Assembly: GCF_024298965.1 (NCBI RefSeq)
Contig: NZ_CP085193.1
Coordinates: forward strand, 5,394,001-5,458,000
Direction of reading: 5' to 3'
Length of the DNA stretch: 64,000 nt
Origin: Streptomyces rapamycinicus NRRL 5491
GTDB lineage: Bacteria; Actinomycetota; Actinomycetes; Streptomycetales; Streptomycetaceae
The translations under genes and the position numbers were made by a program. A model generated the notes under the pieces. That model did no database searches, was not told where the DNA came from, and was given only the letters and a program-made list of their open reading frames with translations. Shown here piece by piece: positions 42,234 to 52,176 of the stretch. Every line of letters starts with the position of its first letter. Within the stretch, counting starts at the first letter, position 1.

Positions 42234-43049
42234 ATGTCCCCAGTCGCACACATACCCAGCCACCGGAAGCCCCGCCGTGCCGCGTCGACGCGCGCGCTCC
42301 GCGCAGGGGTGACCGGTGGCTTCCTCACCCTCGCGGTGGCCGGTGCCGCCGTGCCCGCCTCCGCCACGGAGAACAACGCCGCTCCCGCCGAGTCCACCCT
42401 GGAGATGCCGACCGTCAGCGCCACGCTGGCGAGCACGGCCGCCCAGACCGCGGACGCCACCCAGCAGGCGGCCTCCGACTACGAGCTCCAGGCCCAGAAG
42501 GACCAGGCAGCCGCCCACGCGAAGATCGCCGCCAAGAAGGCCAAGGCGGAGGCCGACCGCAAGGCGAAGGAAGCCCGGGAGGCGGCTCGTAAGGCGGCCG
42601 CCGAGCGGGCGGCCGAGGCCAAGGCCCAGGCGGCGAAGGCGTCGCGCTCCGCCGAGCGCACCACGCTCTCCACCACCAGCGTCAGCAACGCCTCCGGCAA
42701 TGCCGCGGCCCTGATCAGCTTCCTCAAGGCACAGCTGGGCAAGGCGTACGTGCTCGGCTCCAGCGGTCCGTCCTCCTACGACTGCTCCGGGCTGACCCAG
42801 GCCGCCTTCAAGCAGGTCGGCGTGAGCCTGCCGCGGGTCTCGCAGGACCAGTCCACCGCCGGCACCCCGGTCTCGCTGGACTCCCTGCAGCCGGGCGACC
42901 TGCTCTACTGGGGCAGCGCGGGCAGCGCGTACCACGTCGGCGTCTACGTCGGCGGCGGCAAGTTCATCGGCGCCCAGAACTCGAGCACCGGGATCGTCGA
43001 GCGCCCGCTGGACTACGACATGCCCACCGGGGCCGTGCGCGTCCTGTAG
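42234..43049 (+). CDS. Secreted NlpC/P60 peptidoglycan hydrolase
   Basis: A 271-residue exported endopeptidase that should cut stem peptides of the cell wall. A basic N-terminus and hydrophobic core end at AVPASA-TENN (cleavage near residue 43). An Ala/Lys/Glu-rich coiled coil (about residues 70-135) holds many KAxAxx repeats. The C-terminal NlpC/P60 domain has YDCSGLTQAAFKQVG (catalytic Cys), YHVGVYVGGGKFIGA (His) and an acidic/His third position. A strong bidirectional terminator follows at 43075-43107. Confidence 0.93.
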   Translation: MSPVAHIPSHRKPRRAASTRALRAGVTGGFLTLAVAGAAVPASATENNAAPAESTLEMPTVSATLASTAAQTADATQQAASDYELQAQKDQAAAHAKIAAKKAKAEADRKAKEAREAARKAAAERAAEAKAQAAKASRSAERTTLSTTSVSNASGNAAALISFLKAQLGKAYVLGSSGPSSYDCSGLTQAAFKQVGVSLPRVSQDQSTAGTPVSLDSLQPGDLLYWGSAGSAYHVGVYVGGGKFIGAQNSSTGIVERPLDYDMPTGAVRVL

Positions 43050-43074
43050 GACGCCCGCCGGTCAGCTGGATCCT

Positions 43075-43107
43075 GAGGCCGCCGTTCCCGCCGTGGACGG
43101 CGGCCTC
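43075..43107. terminator. Bidirectional hairpin between nlpC and CBS genes
   Basis: GAGGCCGCCGT (43075-43085) is perfectly complementary to ACGGCGGCCTC (43097-43107) with an 11-nt loop. It lies between two convergent genes. Confidence 0.75.
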
Positions 43108-43120
43108 ACGTCCTTCCCTC

Positions 43121-43160
43121 CCTACTGCGCGTAGACCTTCCCTACTGTGCGTAGACCTTC
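43121..43160. repeat. 20-bp tandem duplication at the CBS gene 3' end
   Basis: CCTACTGCGCGTAGACCTTC is followed directly by a copy with one change (CCTACTGTGCG...). The second copy encodes the last residues of the CBS protein (KVYAQ and stop); the first lies outside the gene. Confidence 0.9.
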
Positions 43161-43561
43161 TCCAGGAACTCTCCGAGGAGGTCGTCGCTGAGGTGATGGG
43201 CAAGATCCGCCTCGGAGATCATTCCGACCAGCCGCTTGTTCTGGTCGATCACCGGAAGCCTGCGGATCTTGTGCTCCTCCATCTCCCGCAGGACGTCCCT
43301 GACATCGGCGTCCGCGGGAATCCAGCGCGGGGTGCCCTTGGTGAGCGCCCCGACGGGCGTCCCCGAGGGGTCGGCGCTCTCCGCGATGCAGCCGACGACG
43401 ATGTCGCGGTCGGTCACGATGCCGCACAGCCGCTCGTTGGCGTCGCTGACCGGCAGGGCCCCCACGCCCAGCTCCCGCATCAGCTGGGCGGCACGCAGCA
43501 CCGTCTCGTTCTCCGGTACCCACTGCGCGCCCGGGTGCATGATGTCCGCTGCCTTCGTCAT
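43142..43561 (-). CDS. CBS-domain protein
   Basis: A 139-residue protein consisting of a CBS pair that likely binds adenine nucleotides. It has MTKAADIMHPGAQWVPENET, LMRELGVGALPVSD, GIVTDRDIVVG, then LREMEEHKIRRLPVID and LVGMISEADLAHHLSDD. The ATG at 43561 follows GGAGGTA. Similar stand-alone CBS proteins in actinobacteria are stress- or dormancy-linked; the partner here is unknown. Confidence 0.92.
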   Translation of the reverse strand: MTKAADIMHPGAQWVPENETVLRAAQLMRELGVGALPVSDANERLCGIVTDRDIVVGCIAESADPSGTPVGALTKGTPRWIPADADVRDVLREMEEHKIRRLPVIDQNKRLVGMISEADLAHHLSDDLLGEFLEKVYAQ

Positions 43562-43831
43562 GGTGTACCTCCTGCCAGGCCCACCGGCGGTGGATCCGGC
43601 CCTGTGGGCCCCATCGGTCCGGCGTCGCCGCGGCTGGCGCACACGGCGCCCCCTGCCTTCATTGTCACCACCGCCGCGCGGCGACGTCATGTCGAGCCCC
43701 GGCGGCGGCTGTCGGTACCCGGTGCCAGACTGAGTAACGAGGCAGTCCCGGACAGAACGAGACACATCCCGGCAGAACACTCCCGCAGAACTCTCCTGCG
43801 CCTTCGCGCCCGACCGTCGAAGGAGCACCCC

Positions 43832-44614
43832 ATGCTCACCACCGATTACGTCCCCGGCGCCCCCAACTGGCTCGATCTGGGCGCCCCCGAAACCGAAGCG
43901 GCCGTGGCCTTCTACGGCTCCCTGCTGGACTGGCGCTTCGAGTCGGCAGGCCCCGAAGCGGGCGGGTACGGCTTCTTCACCCTGGACCGGAAGACCGTCG
44001 CGGCCGTCGGGCCGCTCACCGAGGAGGGCGCGCGCCCCGCCTGGACGCCGTACTTCCACACCCCCGACGCCGAGGCGACCGCCAAGACCGTCGAGCAGGC
44101 GGGCGGCACGGTGCGGCTCGCTCCGTTCGACGTCTTCGAGGAAGGACGGATGGCCCAGTTCACCGACCCCGGCGGCGCCCGCTTCGCCGTCTGGCAGCCC
44201 GGCAGGACGGCGGGGCTGGACGCGGTCACCGACCCCGGCACCCTGTGCTGGACCGAGCTGCACTCCCCCGACCCCGCCAAGGATCTCGCCTTCTACCGCA
44301 AGATCTTCGGCTGGGACACCGAGGAGATGTCCTTCCCCGGCGGGTCGTACACGGTGCTGATGACGTCCGGCGCCGGCCGGGAGGGCTCCTTCGGCGGCGT
44401 CGCCCAGCTCCAGGAGGGGCATTCGACACCGCCGCAGTGGCTGCCGTACTTCGAGGTCACGGACTGCGACGCGGTGGTGGCCAGGGGGCAGGACCTTGGC
44501 GGCTCGGTGCTGATGCCCGCCATGTCGGCCGAGGGGATCGGCCGGATGGCCTGGCTGACGGATGCGGGCCGGGCGCCGTTCGGCGTCATAGCGAGCGGCG
44601 GCCCCGGCGCGTAG
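43832..44614 (+). CDS. VOC-family (glyoxalase/bleomycin-resistance-like) protein
   Basis: A 260-residue protein with two vicinal-oxygen-chelate modules. The first runs from NWLDLGAPETEAAVAFYGSL to QFTDPGGARFAVWQ, the second from CWTELHSPDPAKDLAFYRKI to WLTDAGRAPFGVIA. AAGGAG precedes the ATG. The type is common in Streptomyces and often annotated as a hydroxylase or resistance protein; no substrate is predictable. Confidence 0.85.
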   Translation: MLTTDYVPGAPNWLDLGAPETEAAVAFYGSLLDWRFESAGPEAGGYGFFTLDRKTVAAVGPLTEEGARPAWTPYFHTPDAEATAKTVEQAGGTVRLAPFDVFEEGRMAQFTDPGGARFAVWQPGRTAGLDAVTDPGTLCWTELHSPDPAKDLAFYRKIFGWDTEEMSFPGGSYTVLMTSGAGREGSFGGVAQLQEGHSTPPQWLPYFEVTDCDAVVARGQDLGGSVLMPAMSAEGIGRMAWLTDAGRAPFGVIASGGPGA

Positions 44615-44639
44615 CGCTCCGCTGGGAGTGCCGCAATAC

Positions 44640-44794
44640 GTCTGGAAGTGCCGCGATGCGTTGTCGGTCGGCTGCGGCGCCGTTGTGGCTGGGCGCGCAG
44701 TTCCCCGCGGCCCGTCGGGGCGCCGCCGTGGCTGGTCGCGCCCCGCGGCGGAGCCGCATATCGATACAGCCCCGCGCCCCTTCGGGCGCTGGTG
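44640..44794. repeat. Degenerate Streptomyces REP-like intergenic sequence
   Basis: The segment contains GGCTGCGGCGCCGTTGTGGC, CGCGCAGTTCCCCGCGGCCC, GTCGCGCCCCGCGGCGGAGC and CCGCGCCCCTTCGGGCGC. These modules recur, from memory, between genes in many Streptomyces genomes. Several are self-complementary. Confidence 0.55.
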
Positions 44795-46105
44795 TCAGGC
44801 GCGTGGGGTCACCTTGGTGAGGCCGTTGATGATGCGGTCCATGGCGTCGCCGCCCGTCGGGTCGGTCAGGTTCGCCAGCAGCTTGAGCGTGAACCGCATC
44901 AGCATCGGATGCGTCAGCCCGCGCTGCGCCGCCAGCTTCATGACCTTCGGGTTGCCGATCAGCTTCACGAACGCCCGGCCCAGCGTGTAGTAGCCGCCGT
45001 AGGTGTCCTTGAGGACCTTCGGGTAGCGCTGGAGGGCCAGTTCGCGCTGGGAGGCGGTGGCGCGGGCATGGGCCTGGACGATCACGTCCGCGGCGATCTG
45101 CCCGGATTCCATCGCATAGGCGATGCCCTCCCCGTTGAACGGGTTGACCATGCCGCCCGCGTCCCCGACGAGCAGCAGCCCGCGGGTGTAGTGCGGCTGG
45201 CGGTTGAAGGCCATGGGGAGCGCGGCGCCGCGGATCGGGCCGGTCATGTTCTCCGGGGTGTAGCCCCAGTCCTCCGGCATCGAGGCGCACCACGCCTTGA
45301 GGACCTCGCGCCAGTCGAGCTCCTTGAAGGAGGACGAGGTGTTGAGGACGCCCAGGCCCACATTGCTCGTGCCGTCGCCCATGCCGAAGATCCAGCCGTA
45401 GCCGGGCAGCAGCCGGTCCTCCGCGCCGCGCCGGTCCCACAACTCCAGCCAGGACTCCAGGTAGTCGTCGTCATGGCGGGGCGAGGTGAAGTACGTCCGC
45501 ACGGCCACGCCCATCGGGCGGTCCTCGCGGCGGTGCAGCCCCATGGCGAGCGAGAGCCGGGTGGAGTTGCCGTCGGCGGCGACCACCAGGGGCGCGTGGA
45601 AGGTGACGGGCGTCTTCTCCTCGCCCAGCTTGGCCTCGACGCCGGTGATCCGGCCGGTGCGCCCGTCGATGATCGGGGCGCCGACAGTGCAGCGCTCGTA
45701 CAGCCGGGCCCCGGCCTTACTAGCCTGCCGGGCCAGCTGCTCGTCGAAGTCGTCGCGCTTACGGACCAGGCCGTAGTCGGGGTACGCGGCCAGCTCCGGC
45801 CAGTCCAGCTGGAGCCGCACCCCGCCTGCGATGATCCGCAGGCCGCGATTGCGCAGCCAGCCCGCCTCCTCGGAGATGTCGATGCCCATGGACACGAGCT
45901 GCTTGGTGGCGCGCGGGGTCAGGCCGTCACCGCACACCTTCTCGCGCGGAAAGGCCGTCTTCTCCAGCAGCAGCACGTCCAGCCCCGCCTTGGCGAGGTA
46001 GTACGCGGTGGTGGAGCCGGCCGGTCCGGCGCCGACGACGATCACATCGGCGCTGCGCTCCGAGATCCCGGAGGACGCGCTCTCGGTGGGTGCGGTCTCG
46101 CTCAC
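44795..46105 (-). CDS. Geranylgeranyl-reductase-family flavoprotein, MenJ-like
   Basis: A 436-residue FAD enzyme of the GGR group. The FAD motif is VIVVGAGPAGSTTAYYLAKAG, followed by KVCGDGLTPRATKQL, VVAADGNSTRLSLAMGL and LLVGDAGGMVNPFNGEGIAYAM. Mycobacterial MenJ (Rv0561c) reduces one isoprene unit of menaquinone and lies next to the quinone methyltransferase gene, as here, so saturation of menaquinone side chains is the likely role. The GTG at 46105 follows GGGGAGA; a TTG at 46120 is the alternative. Confidence 0.87.
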   Translation of the reverse strand: MSETAPTESASSGISERSADVIVVGAGPAGSTTAYYLAKAGLDVLLLEKTAFPREKVCGDGLTPRATKQLVSMGIDISEEAGWLRNRGLRIIAGGVRLQLDWPELAAYPDYGLVRKRDDFDEQLARQASKAGARLYERCTVGAPIIDGRTGRITGVEAKLGEEKTPVTFHAPLVVAADGNSTRLSLAMGLHRREDRPMGVAVRTYFTSPRHDDDYLESWLELWDRRGAEDRLLPGYGWIFGMGDGTSNVGLGVLNTSSSFKELDWREVLKAWCASMPEDWGYTPENMTGPIRGAALPMAFNRQPHYTRGLLLVGDAGGMVNPFNGEGIAYAMESGQIAADVIVQAHARATASQRELALQRYPKVLKDTYGGYYTLGRAFVKLIGNPKVMKLAAQRGLTHPMLMRFTLKLLANLTDPTGGDAMDRIINGLTKVTPRA

Positions 46106-46228
46106 GCGGGGTCTCCCCAAGCCTCGGTAACGGCGTGCCGGTCGCGCCGGTCACTGGACAGCTGCAGTCTATGGGGGGCGCTGCTCCGGCACTCGCGAAG
46201 GGCCGCCCTGTCCCGGTTACCGGCCGCC

Positions 46229-46921
46229 TTACGGCTTGTACGCCCGGTGGAGGGCCACCACGCCGCCGGTGAGGTTGCGCCAGGCCGGGCGCTCCCAGCC
46301 CGCCGACCGCAGCCGGGCGGCGAGACCGGGCTGGTCCGGCCAGGCGCGGATGGACTCGGCGAGGTAGACATACGCGTCCGGGTTGCTGCTGACCGATGTC
46401 GCGATCGGCGGCAGTGCGCGCATCAGGTACTCGGTGTAGACCGTGCGGAACGGCTGCCATGTGGGGTGGCTGAACTCGCAGATGACGATCCGTCCGCCGG
46501 ACCGGGTCACCCGCAGCATCTCGCCCAGCGCACCCTGGGTGTCCTGGACGTTCCGCAGCCCGAAGGAGATGGTGACGGCGTCGAAGGCCCCGTCCGCGAA
46601 GGGCAGCCGGGTCGCGTCGCCCGCCGTGAGCGGCAGCCCGGGATGGCGCTTCTTGCCCTCGCGGAGCATCCCGAGCGAGAAGTCGCACGGCACCACGTAC
46701 GCGCCCGCCTCGCGGAACGGCAGCGAGGACGTCCCCGTACCGGCGGCCAGGTCCAGCACCCGCTCACCGGCGCGCGCGTCCACGGCCCGGGCGACGGCCT
46801 TGCGCCACTGCCGGGCCTGCCCGAGCGACAGCACATCGTTGGTGAGGTCGTATTTGGCCGCCACGTCGTCGAACATGGCGGCGACTTCGTGCGGCTGCTT
46901 GTCCAGGGATGCTCGGCTCAC
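46229..46921 (-). CDS. menG: Demethylmenaquinone methyltransferase
   Basis: SAM-dependent C-methyltransferase (UbiE/MenG family) for the last core step of menaquinone synthesis, 230 residues. It has [20 protein letters not shown], the SAM motif [35 protein letters not shown] and [10 protein letters not shown]. The GTG at 46921 ([10 protein letters not shown]) was chosen to match homologues; a GTG five codons upstream is possible. It is upstream of the MenJ-like gene on the same strand. Confidence 0.94.
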   Translation of the reverse strand: MSRASLDKQPHEVAAMFDDVAAKYDLTNDVLSLGQARQWRKAVARAVDARAGERVLDLAAGTGTSSLPFREAGAYVVPCDFSLGMLREGKKRHPGLPLTAGDATRLPFADGAFDAVTISFGLRNVQDTQGALGEMLRVTRSGGRIVICEFSHPTWQPFRTVYTEYLMRALPPIATSVSSNPDAYVYLAESIRAWPDQPGLAARLRSAGWERPAWRNLTGGVVALHRAYKP

Positions 46922-46975
46922 GCCCCCATTGTTCACCTCGCGGGCCCCGCGCCCCCGGCCGGGGCCCGGCGTGCC

Positions 46976-47425
46976 TCAGCGGCGCCGGTGCACCAGCCGC
47001 CCGGCCACCACCGTGGCGAGGCACGTTCCGTCCGCGTCGAAGACGGCCAGGTCGGCGCGGCCCGCCGGGGCGAGGGCGGGCGGGCGCGGCCGGTCCAGGA
47101 CGGCGATGCCGCCCCGGTGGGCGGCCGCGCGCAGTTCGGCGTCGCCGAGGTGGTGGGCCAGGACGGCGGTCGCGCCCCGCCGCAGCAGGGCGTGGATCCG
47201 CTCCCGCGGGCTGGGCGCGTCCGGCACCGGGCCCTCGTGGACCAGGGCCGGACCGAGCTCCCCGGGCCACTCCCGCACCCGGGCCCGCGGATAGGTCTCG
47301 CGCAGCTCCGCCAGGGGGCCGATGGCCGTGATGCGGTCGCCGTCGACCGCGACGGCGGCGTCGTGCAGCGGCGCCGCGTCGCCGGGGGTGACCCGGACGA
47401 CGGGCGCCGCGTGGAGCGTGAGCAT
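46976..47425 (-). CDS. Imidazolonepropionase-like (amidohydrolase composite) small protein
   Basis: A 149-residue protein with the N-terminal beta domain of amidohydrolases (MLTLHAAPVVRVTPGD ... DAAVAVDGDRITAIGPL) joined to a C-terminal piece (GRADLAVFDADGTCLATVVAGRLVHRR). The metal-binding TIM barrel is almost absent, so hydrolase activity is unlikely. Its start overlaps the mqnC stop (TGATG), which ties it to the futalosine pathway gene. Its function is not known. Confidence 0.7.
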   Translation of the reverse strand: MLTLHAAPVVRVTPGDAAPLHDAAVAVDGDRITAIGPLAELRETYPRARVREWPGELGPALVHEGPVPDAPSPRERIHALLRRGATAVLAHHLGDAELRAAAHRGGIAVLDRPRPPALAPAGRADLAVFDADGTCLATVVAGRLVHRRR

Positions 47426-48624
47426 CAGGACGCCTGGATCACCGTCAGCTCGGGGTGGGCCGTGCCACCGTCGATCGCCGTCGAGGACAGGTGCGAGACG
47501 ACGTGGTCGTCGACCGGGTCGTTCGCCGGGTCGTCGTGCACCACCAGGTGCTCGTACGTCGTGGCGCGCTGTGCGGGGACCCGCCCGGCGGCGCGGATGA
47601 GGTGGAGCAGCTCCATCCGGTTGGACCGGTGGCGGGCGCCCGCCGAGGAGACCACGTTCTCCTCCAGCATCACCGAGCCGAGGTCGTCCGCCCCGTAGTG
47701 CAGGGCCAGCTGGCCGGCCTCCTTGCCGACGGTCAGCCAGGAGCCCTGGATGTGCGCCACGTTGTCGAGGAACAGCCGGGCGATGGCGATCATCCGCAGG
47801 TACTCGAAGACGGTGGCCTGCGTCTGGCCCTTCAGATGGTTGTTCTCGGGCTGGTAGGTGTACGGGATGAAGGCGCGGAAGCCGCCCGTCCGGTCCTGCA
47901 CGTCGCGGATCATGCGGATGTGCTCGATCCGCTCGGCGTTGGTCTCGCCGGTGCCCATCAGCATGGTGCTGGTGGACTCCACGCCGAGGTTGTGGGCGAT
48001 CTCCATGATCTCCAGCCAGCGCTCACCGGACTCCTTCAGCGGCGCGATGGCCTTGCGCGGCCGCTCCGGGAGCAGCTCGGCGCCCGCGCCCGCGAAGGAG
48101 TCGAGGCCGGCCGCGTGGATGCGGCGGATGGCCTCCTCGGCCGAGACGCCCGAGATCCGCGCCATGTGCTCGACCTCGGACGCCCCCAGCGAGTGGATCA
48201 CCAGCTGCGGGAACGCCTGCTTGATCGCCGCGAAGTGCTTCTCGTAGTACTCCACCCCGTAGTCCGGGTGGTGGCCGCCCTGGAACATGATCTGCGTGCC
48301 GCCCAGCTCGACGGTCTCCGCGCAGCGGCGCAGGATGTCGTCGAGGTCGCGGGTCCAGCCCTTCGCGGTGTCCTTCGGAGGGGCGTAGAAGGCGCAGAAC
48401 TTGCACGCCGTCACGCAGACGTTGGTGTAGTTGATGTTCCGTTCGATGATGTACGTCGCGATGTGCTCGGTGCCCGCGTAGCGACGGCGCCGGACCGTGT
48501 CGGCCGCGGCCCCCAGCGCGTGCAGCGGAGCCGAGCGGTAAAGGTCGAGCGCCTCTTGTGGGGTGATCCGGCCCCCGTCGGCGGCGCGGTCGAGGAGTGC
48601 CTGCACCTCTGCGTTTGCGGTCAC
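47425..48624 (-). CDS. mqnC: Cyclic dehypoxanthinyl futalosine synthase
   Basis: Radical-SAM enzyme that cyclises dehypoxanthinyl futalosine, the third step of the futalosine route to menaquinone. The 399-residue protein has the cluster motif CVTACKFCAFY (CxxxCxxC), IIERNINYTNVC, TQIMFQGGHHPDYG and ESTSTMLMGTGETNAERI. The GTG start follows GAAAGG. It belongs to a same-strand run with the small amidohydrolase-like gene, menG and the MenJ-like gene. Its presence with mqnA argues against the classical MenFDHCEB route. Confidence 0.94.
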   Translation of the reverse strand: MTANAEVQALLDRAADGGRITPQEALDLYRSAPLHALGAAADTVRRRRYAGTEHIATYIIERNINYTNVCVTACKFCAFYAPPKDTAKGWTRDLDDILRRCAETVELGGTQIMFQGGHHPDYGVEYYEKHFAAIKQAFPQLVIHSLGASEVEHMARISGVSAEEAIRRIHAAGLDSFAGAGAELLPERPRKAIAPLKESGERWLEIMEIAHNLGVESTSTMLMGTGETNAERIEHIRMIRDVQDRTGGFRAFIPYTYQPENNHLKGQTQATVFEYLRMIAIARLFLDNVAHIQGSWLTVGKEAGQLALHYGADDLGSVMLEENVVSSAGARHRSNRMELLHLIRAAGRVPAQRATTYEHLVVHDDPANDPVDDHVVSHLSSTAIDGGTAHPELTVIQAS

Positions 48625-48749
48625 CGGGGCGTACCTTTCGGAGGTTTATGGATGGACCGACCCAGAGTACGCCAGGGCCTGTACGGCTGTACGAGTACGT
48701 GTCAGGCACATCCGTAACCCCGGCACCCGCCGCATCCGTCGCTCCGCGC

Positions 48750-50546
48750 TCATTTGAGCTTGCGGAGGGTGCCCGTGGGATCGCCTGCCTGTTCGTCCTT
48801 CGCCTGGTAGCTGATCGTTCCGTCGGACGTGAGGGTGAACTGCTCGTCCGTGGAGGCGTCGCTGCACCCCTGCTGGGGCTCGGAGCCCTTGAGGCGCGCG
48901 TCGAGGTGGAGCTGTTTCGGGGCCGCCGAGACCAGCTTCCATGTGAAGTCGCAGCGCAGTACCGACAGCTTGACCCGGCCACTGGCGACCTCCCGCCCGG
49001 TGGGCCCCTGCCGGAAGGTGATGGTCAGGGCGCCCACCGGGATGCCCGAGTCGGAGGTCAGATCGCCCTGCCAGGTGCCGATGAACGCCTTGGACACATC
49101 ACCCTTCTCGGATCCGGTGTCCCCGGCTCCCGGCTGCCGCTCCGTGGCGGACGGACGGGGTTTGGCGCCGGCGTTCTGGTCGGAACTGTCGTCGGAGCCG
49201 CCGGGGAGCACCTGGAAGAGCACGGCGGCGGTCGTCGCGGCGGCCAGCGCGCCCGCGACGGACAGCACCAGCGTGCAGCTCAGCGCCTTGGGGCGCTTCT
49301 TACCGCCGACGGCGGCGGAGAGCGAGACGCTGCGGCCGCCGCCCGGCTTCGACGGCGGCGGGGCGGGGAGCGGGTGGGCGGCGGACCGGTCCTCCCCCCG
49401 CGGCCTGTCGGCGTACGACTGCGGCCTGTCGGCGTACGACGGGTCGGGCGGGCCGAAGGCGCCCAGCACGGGCGCGGCCGGTCCCGGGGCCGGGGTGGGC
49501 GGCGGGGTCGGACGGTCCTCGGCGGGCGGGGCGGCGTCGGAGGGCTCGGCGGGCGGCTCCGTGACGGGCCACCCGGCGCCGGACGGCCGGGCATCGGCCG
49601 GCCGGGCATCGGCCGACTCGGGCGCGGACGGCGGGGCCACGGCCTCCGCCTCCAGGTCGAGCAGCTCCACCACCCGCCGGCTCACCCGCTCGACCAGCGC
49701 CCCCGGCAGCCAGCCCGGCCGCGCCAGCCCCGAGGCGCCGTCCTCCGGGGCGAGGCGCCGCACGATCTGCTCGGGGGTGGGGCGGTCGGCCGGGTTCTTG
49801 GCGAGGCACGCGGCGACCAGATCGCGCAGCTCCCCGGTCAGCTCGCGGCCGAACCGGGGCTCGTCGTGCACCACCTTGTACAGCAGCGCGGCCGAGGTGT
49901 CGCCCGGGAACGGCGGTTCACCGGTCGCCGCGTACGCCAGCACCGCGCCGAGCGAGAAGACATCGGCCGCGCCCTCGACGTTCTCGCCCAGGATCTGCTC
50001 GGGCGCCATATAGCCGGGCGAGCCGATGGAGGCGCCGGTCGAAGTCAGCGACACCGTGCCCTCGGTGGCCCGGGCGATACCGAAGTCGATCAGCCGCGGA
50101 CCGTCGAGCGCGAGCAGCACATTGGACGGCTTGACGTCGCGGTGGACCAGGCCGAGGGCGTGCACCGCGGCCAGTGCCTCGGCGAGCCCCGCGCCCAGCG
50201 CCCGCACCGACGACTCGGGCAGCGGCCCCTCGTCGGTCACGGCCTGGTTGAGCGGAGGGCCCGCCACATAGCCGGTGGCCACCCACGGAATGCGTGCTTC
50301 CGGGTCGGCGTCCAGGACCGGTGCGGTGAAGGCACCGCCGACCCGGCGCGCGGCGTCGACCTCGCGCCGGAAACGGGCGCGGAACTCCTCGTCCAGCGCG
50401 AAATGGGCGTGCACGACCTTCACCGCGACCGTGCGCCCGCCCGCGCTTCGGCCCACAAAGACCCGGCCCATACCGCCCGAACCGAGCCGACCGAGCAGCC
50501 GATAGGCGCCGATGACCTGCGGATCGTCCGCTCCCAGCGGATCCAT
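48750..50546 (-). CDS. Membrane-anchored Ser/Thr protein kinase
   Basis: A 598-residue Hanks-type kinase. The kinase domain (about residues 12-270) has GRLGSGGMGRVFVG, the AVKVV lysine, GLVHRDVKPSNVLLA, LIDFGIARA and GSPGYMAPEQI, all catalytic residues present. A ~140-residue Pro-rich linker contains two SYADRP repeats. One transmembrane helix (LVLSVAGALAAATTAAVLF) near residue 430 leads to an extracellular ~150-residue domain with two cysteines. The external domain is not a PASTA repeat. It sits between the two menaquinone genes. Confidence 0.93.
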   Translation of the reverse strand: MDPLGADDPQVIGAYRLLGRLGSGGMGRVFVGRSAGGRTVAVKVVHAHFALDEEFRARFRREVDAARRVGGAFTAPVLDADPEARIPWVATGYVAGPPLNQAVTDEGPLPESSVRALGAGLAEALAAVHALGLVHRDVKPSNVLLALDGPRLIDFGIARATEGTVSLTSTGASIGSPGYMAPEQILGENVEGAADVFSLGAVLAYAATGEPPFPGDTSAALLYKVVHDEPRFGRELTGELRDLVAACLAKNPADRPTPEQIVRRLAPEDGASGLARPGWLPGALVERVSRRVVELLDLEAEAVAPPSAPESADARPADARPSGAGWPVTEPPAEPSDAAPPAEDRPTPPPTPAPGPAAPVLGAFGPPDPSYADRPQSYADRPRGEDRSAAHPLPAPPPSKPGGGRSVSLSAAVGGKKRPKALSCTLVLSVAGALAAATTAAVLFQVLPGGSDDSSDQNAGAKPRPSATERQPGAGDTGSEKGDVSKAFIGTWQGDLTSDSGIPVGALTITFRQGPTGREVASGRVKLSVLRCDFTWKLVSAAPKQLHLDARLKGSEPQQGCSDASTDEQFTLTSDGTISYQAKDEQAGDPTGTLRKLK

Positions 50547-50626
50547 CGCGTTGCCTCCCCCTCCGTGCGCCGGTCCAGCTTAGGGGGTGTTCCGGCCATC
50601 CACCGCAGGTCGTGCGGCCGGGGAGG

Positions 50627-51706
<1,080 letters not shown>

Positions 51707-51749
51707 CTAGGCTCGCCGCAAGTTGCAGTTTGGTTTCCTTGCAGTACAG

Positions 51750-51776
51750 AGCCTGCGGAGCATGTAACCGCAGGCT
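51750..51776 (+). promoter_or_regulatory. Terminator-like hairpin in the cold-shock gene leader
   Basis: AGCCTGCGG (51750-51758) pairs perfectly with CCGCAGGCT (51768-51776) and is followed by TTTTGTAGTTTTC. It lies 64 bp before the csp start, inside the probable 5' leader, downstream of a candidate -10 (TAGGCT at about 51707). The form is that of an intrinsic terminator, so attenuation or temperature-dependent folding is possible. Confidence 0.6.
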
Positions 51777-51840
51777 TTTGTAGTTTTCAGACTTCTTGCA
51801 GGTTCTGGAGCAGGGCAACCCTTTGGCCCAAGGAGGGCTT

Positions 51841-52044
51841 ATGGCTACCGGAACCGTCAAGTGGTTCAACGCCGAGAAGGGCTTCGGCTTCATCGCCCAA
51901 GACGGCGGCGGCCCCGATGTCTTCGTTCACTACTCCGCGATCAACGCGACCGGCTTCCGTTCTCTCGAGGAGAACCAGGCCGTGACCTTCGACGTCACTC
52001 AGGGCCCGAAGGGCCCCCAGGCGGAGAACGTCAGCCCCGTCTGA
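51841..52044 (+). CDS. Cold-shock domain protein
   Basis: A 67-residue single-stranded nucleic-acid-binding protein of the CspA/ScoF type. It begins [18 protein letters not shown] (RNP1 KGFGFI) and has VFVHYSAI (RNP2). AAGGAGGG precedes the ATG by a normal distance. The length is standard. It probably works as an RNA chaperone. A strong terminator follows. Confidence 0.96.
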   Translation: MATGTVKWFNAEKGFGFIAQDGGGPDVFVHYSAINATGFRSLEENQAVTFDVTQGPKGPQAENVSPV

Positions 52045-52061
52045 TCAAGCAGCACCACCCA

Positions 52062-52101
52062 AGGAGCCCTGCTCCCCGCCCAGCGGGGAGGCGGGGCTCC
52101 T
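52062..52101 (+). terminator. Rho-independent terminator after csp
   Basis: AGGAGCCCTGCTCCCCGC pairs with GCGGGGAGGCGGGGCTCCT around a 3-nt loop (with small bulges), followed by GCCTTTT. Confidence 0.85.
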
Positions 52102-52176
52102 GCCTTTTGGGGCTCCTGCCTTTGGGGCCCGTGGTTTCGGAGCCTGTGGCTCTCCGGGACCTGTGCCCGGATGTGA

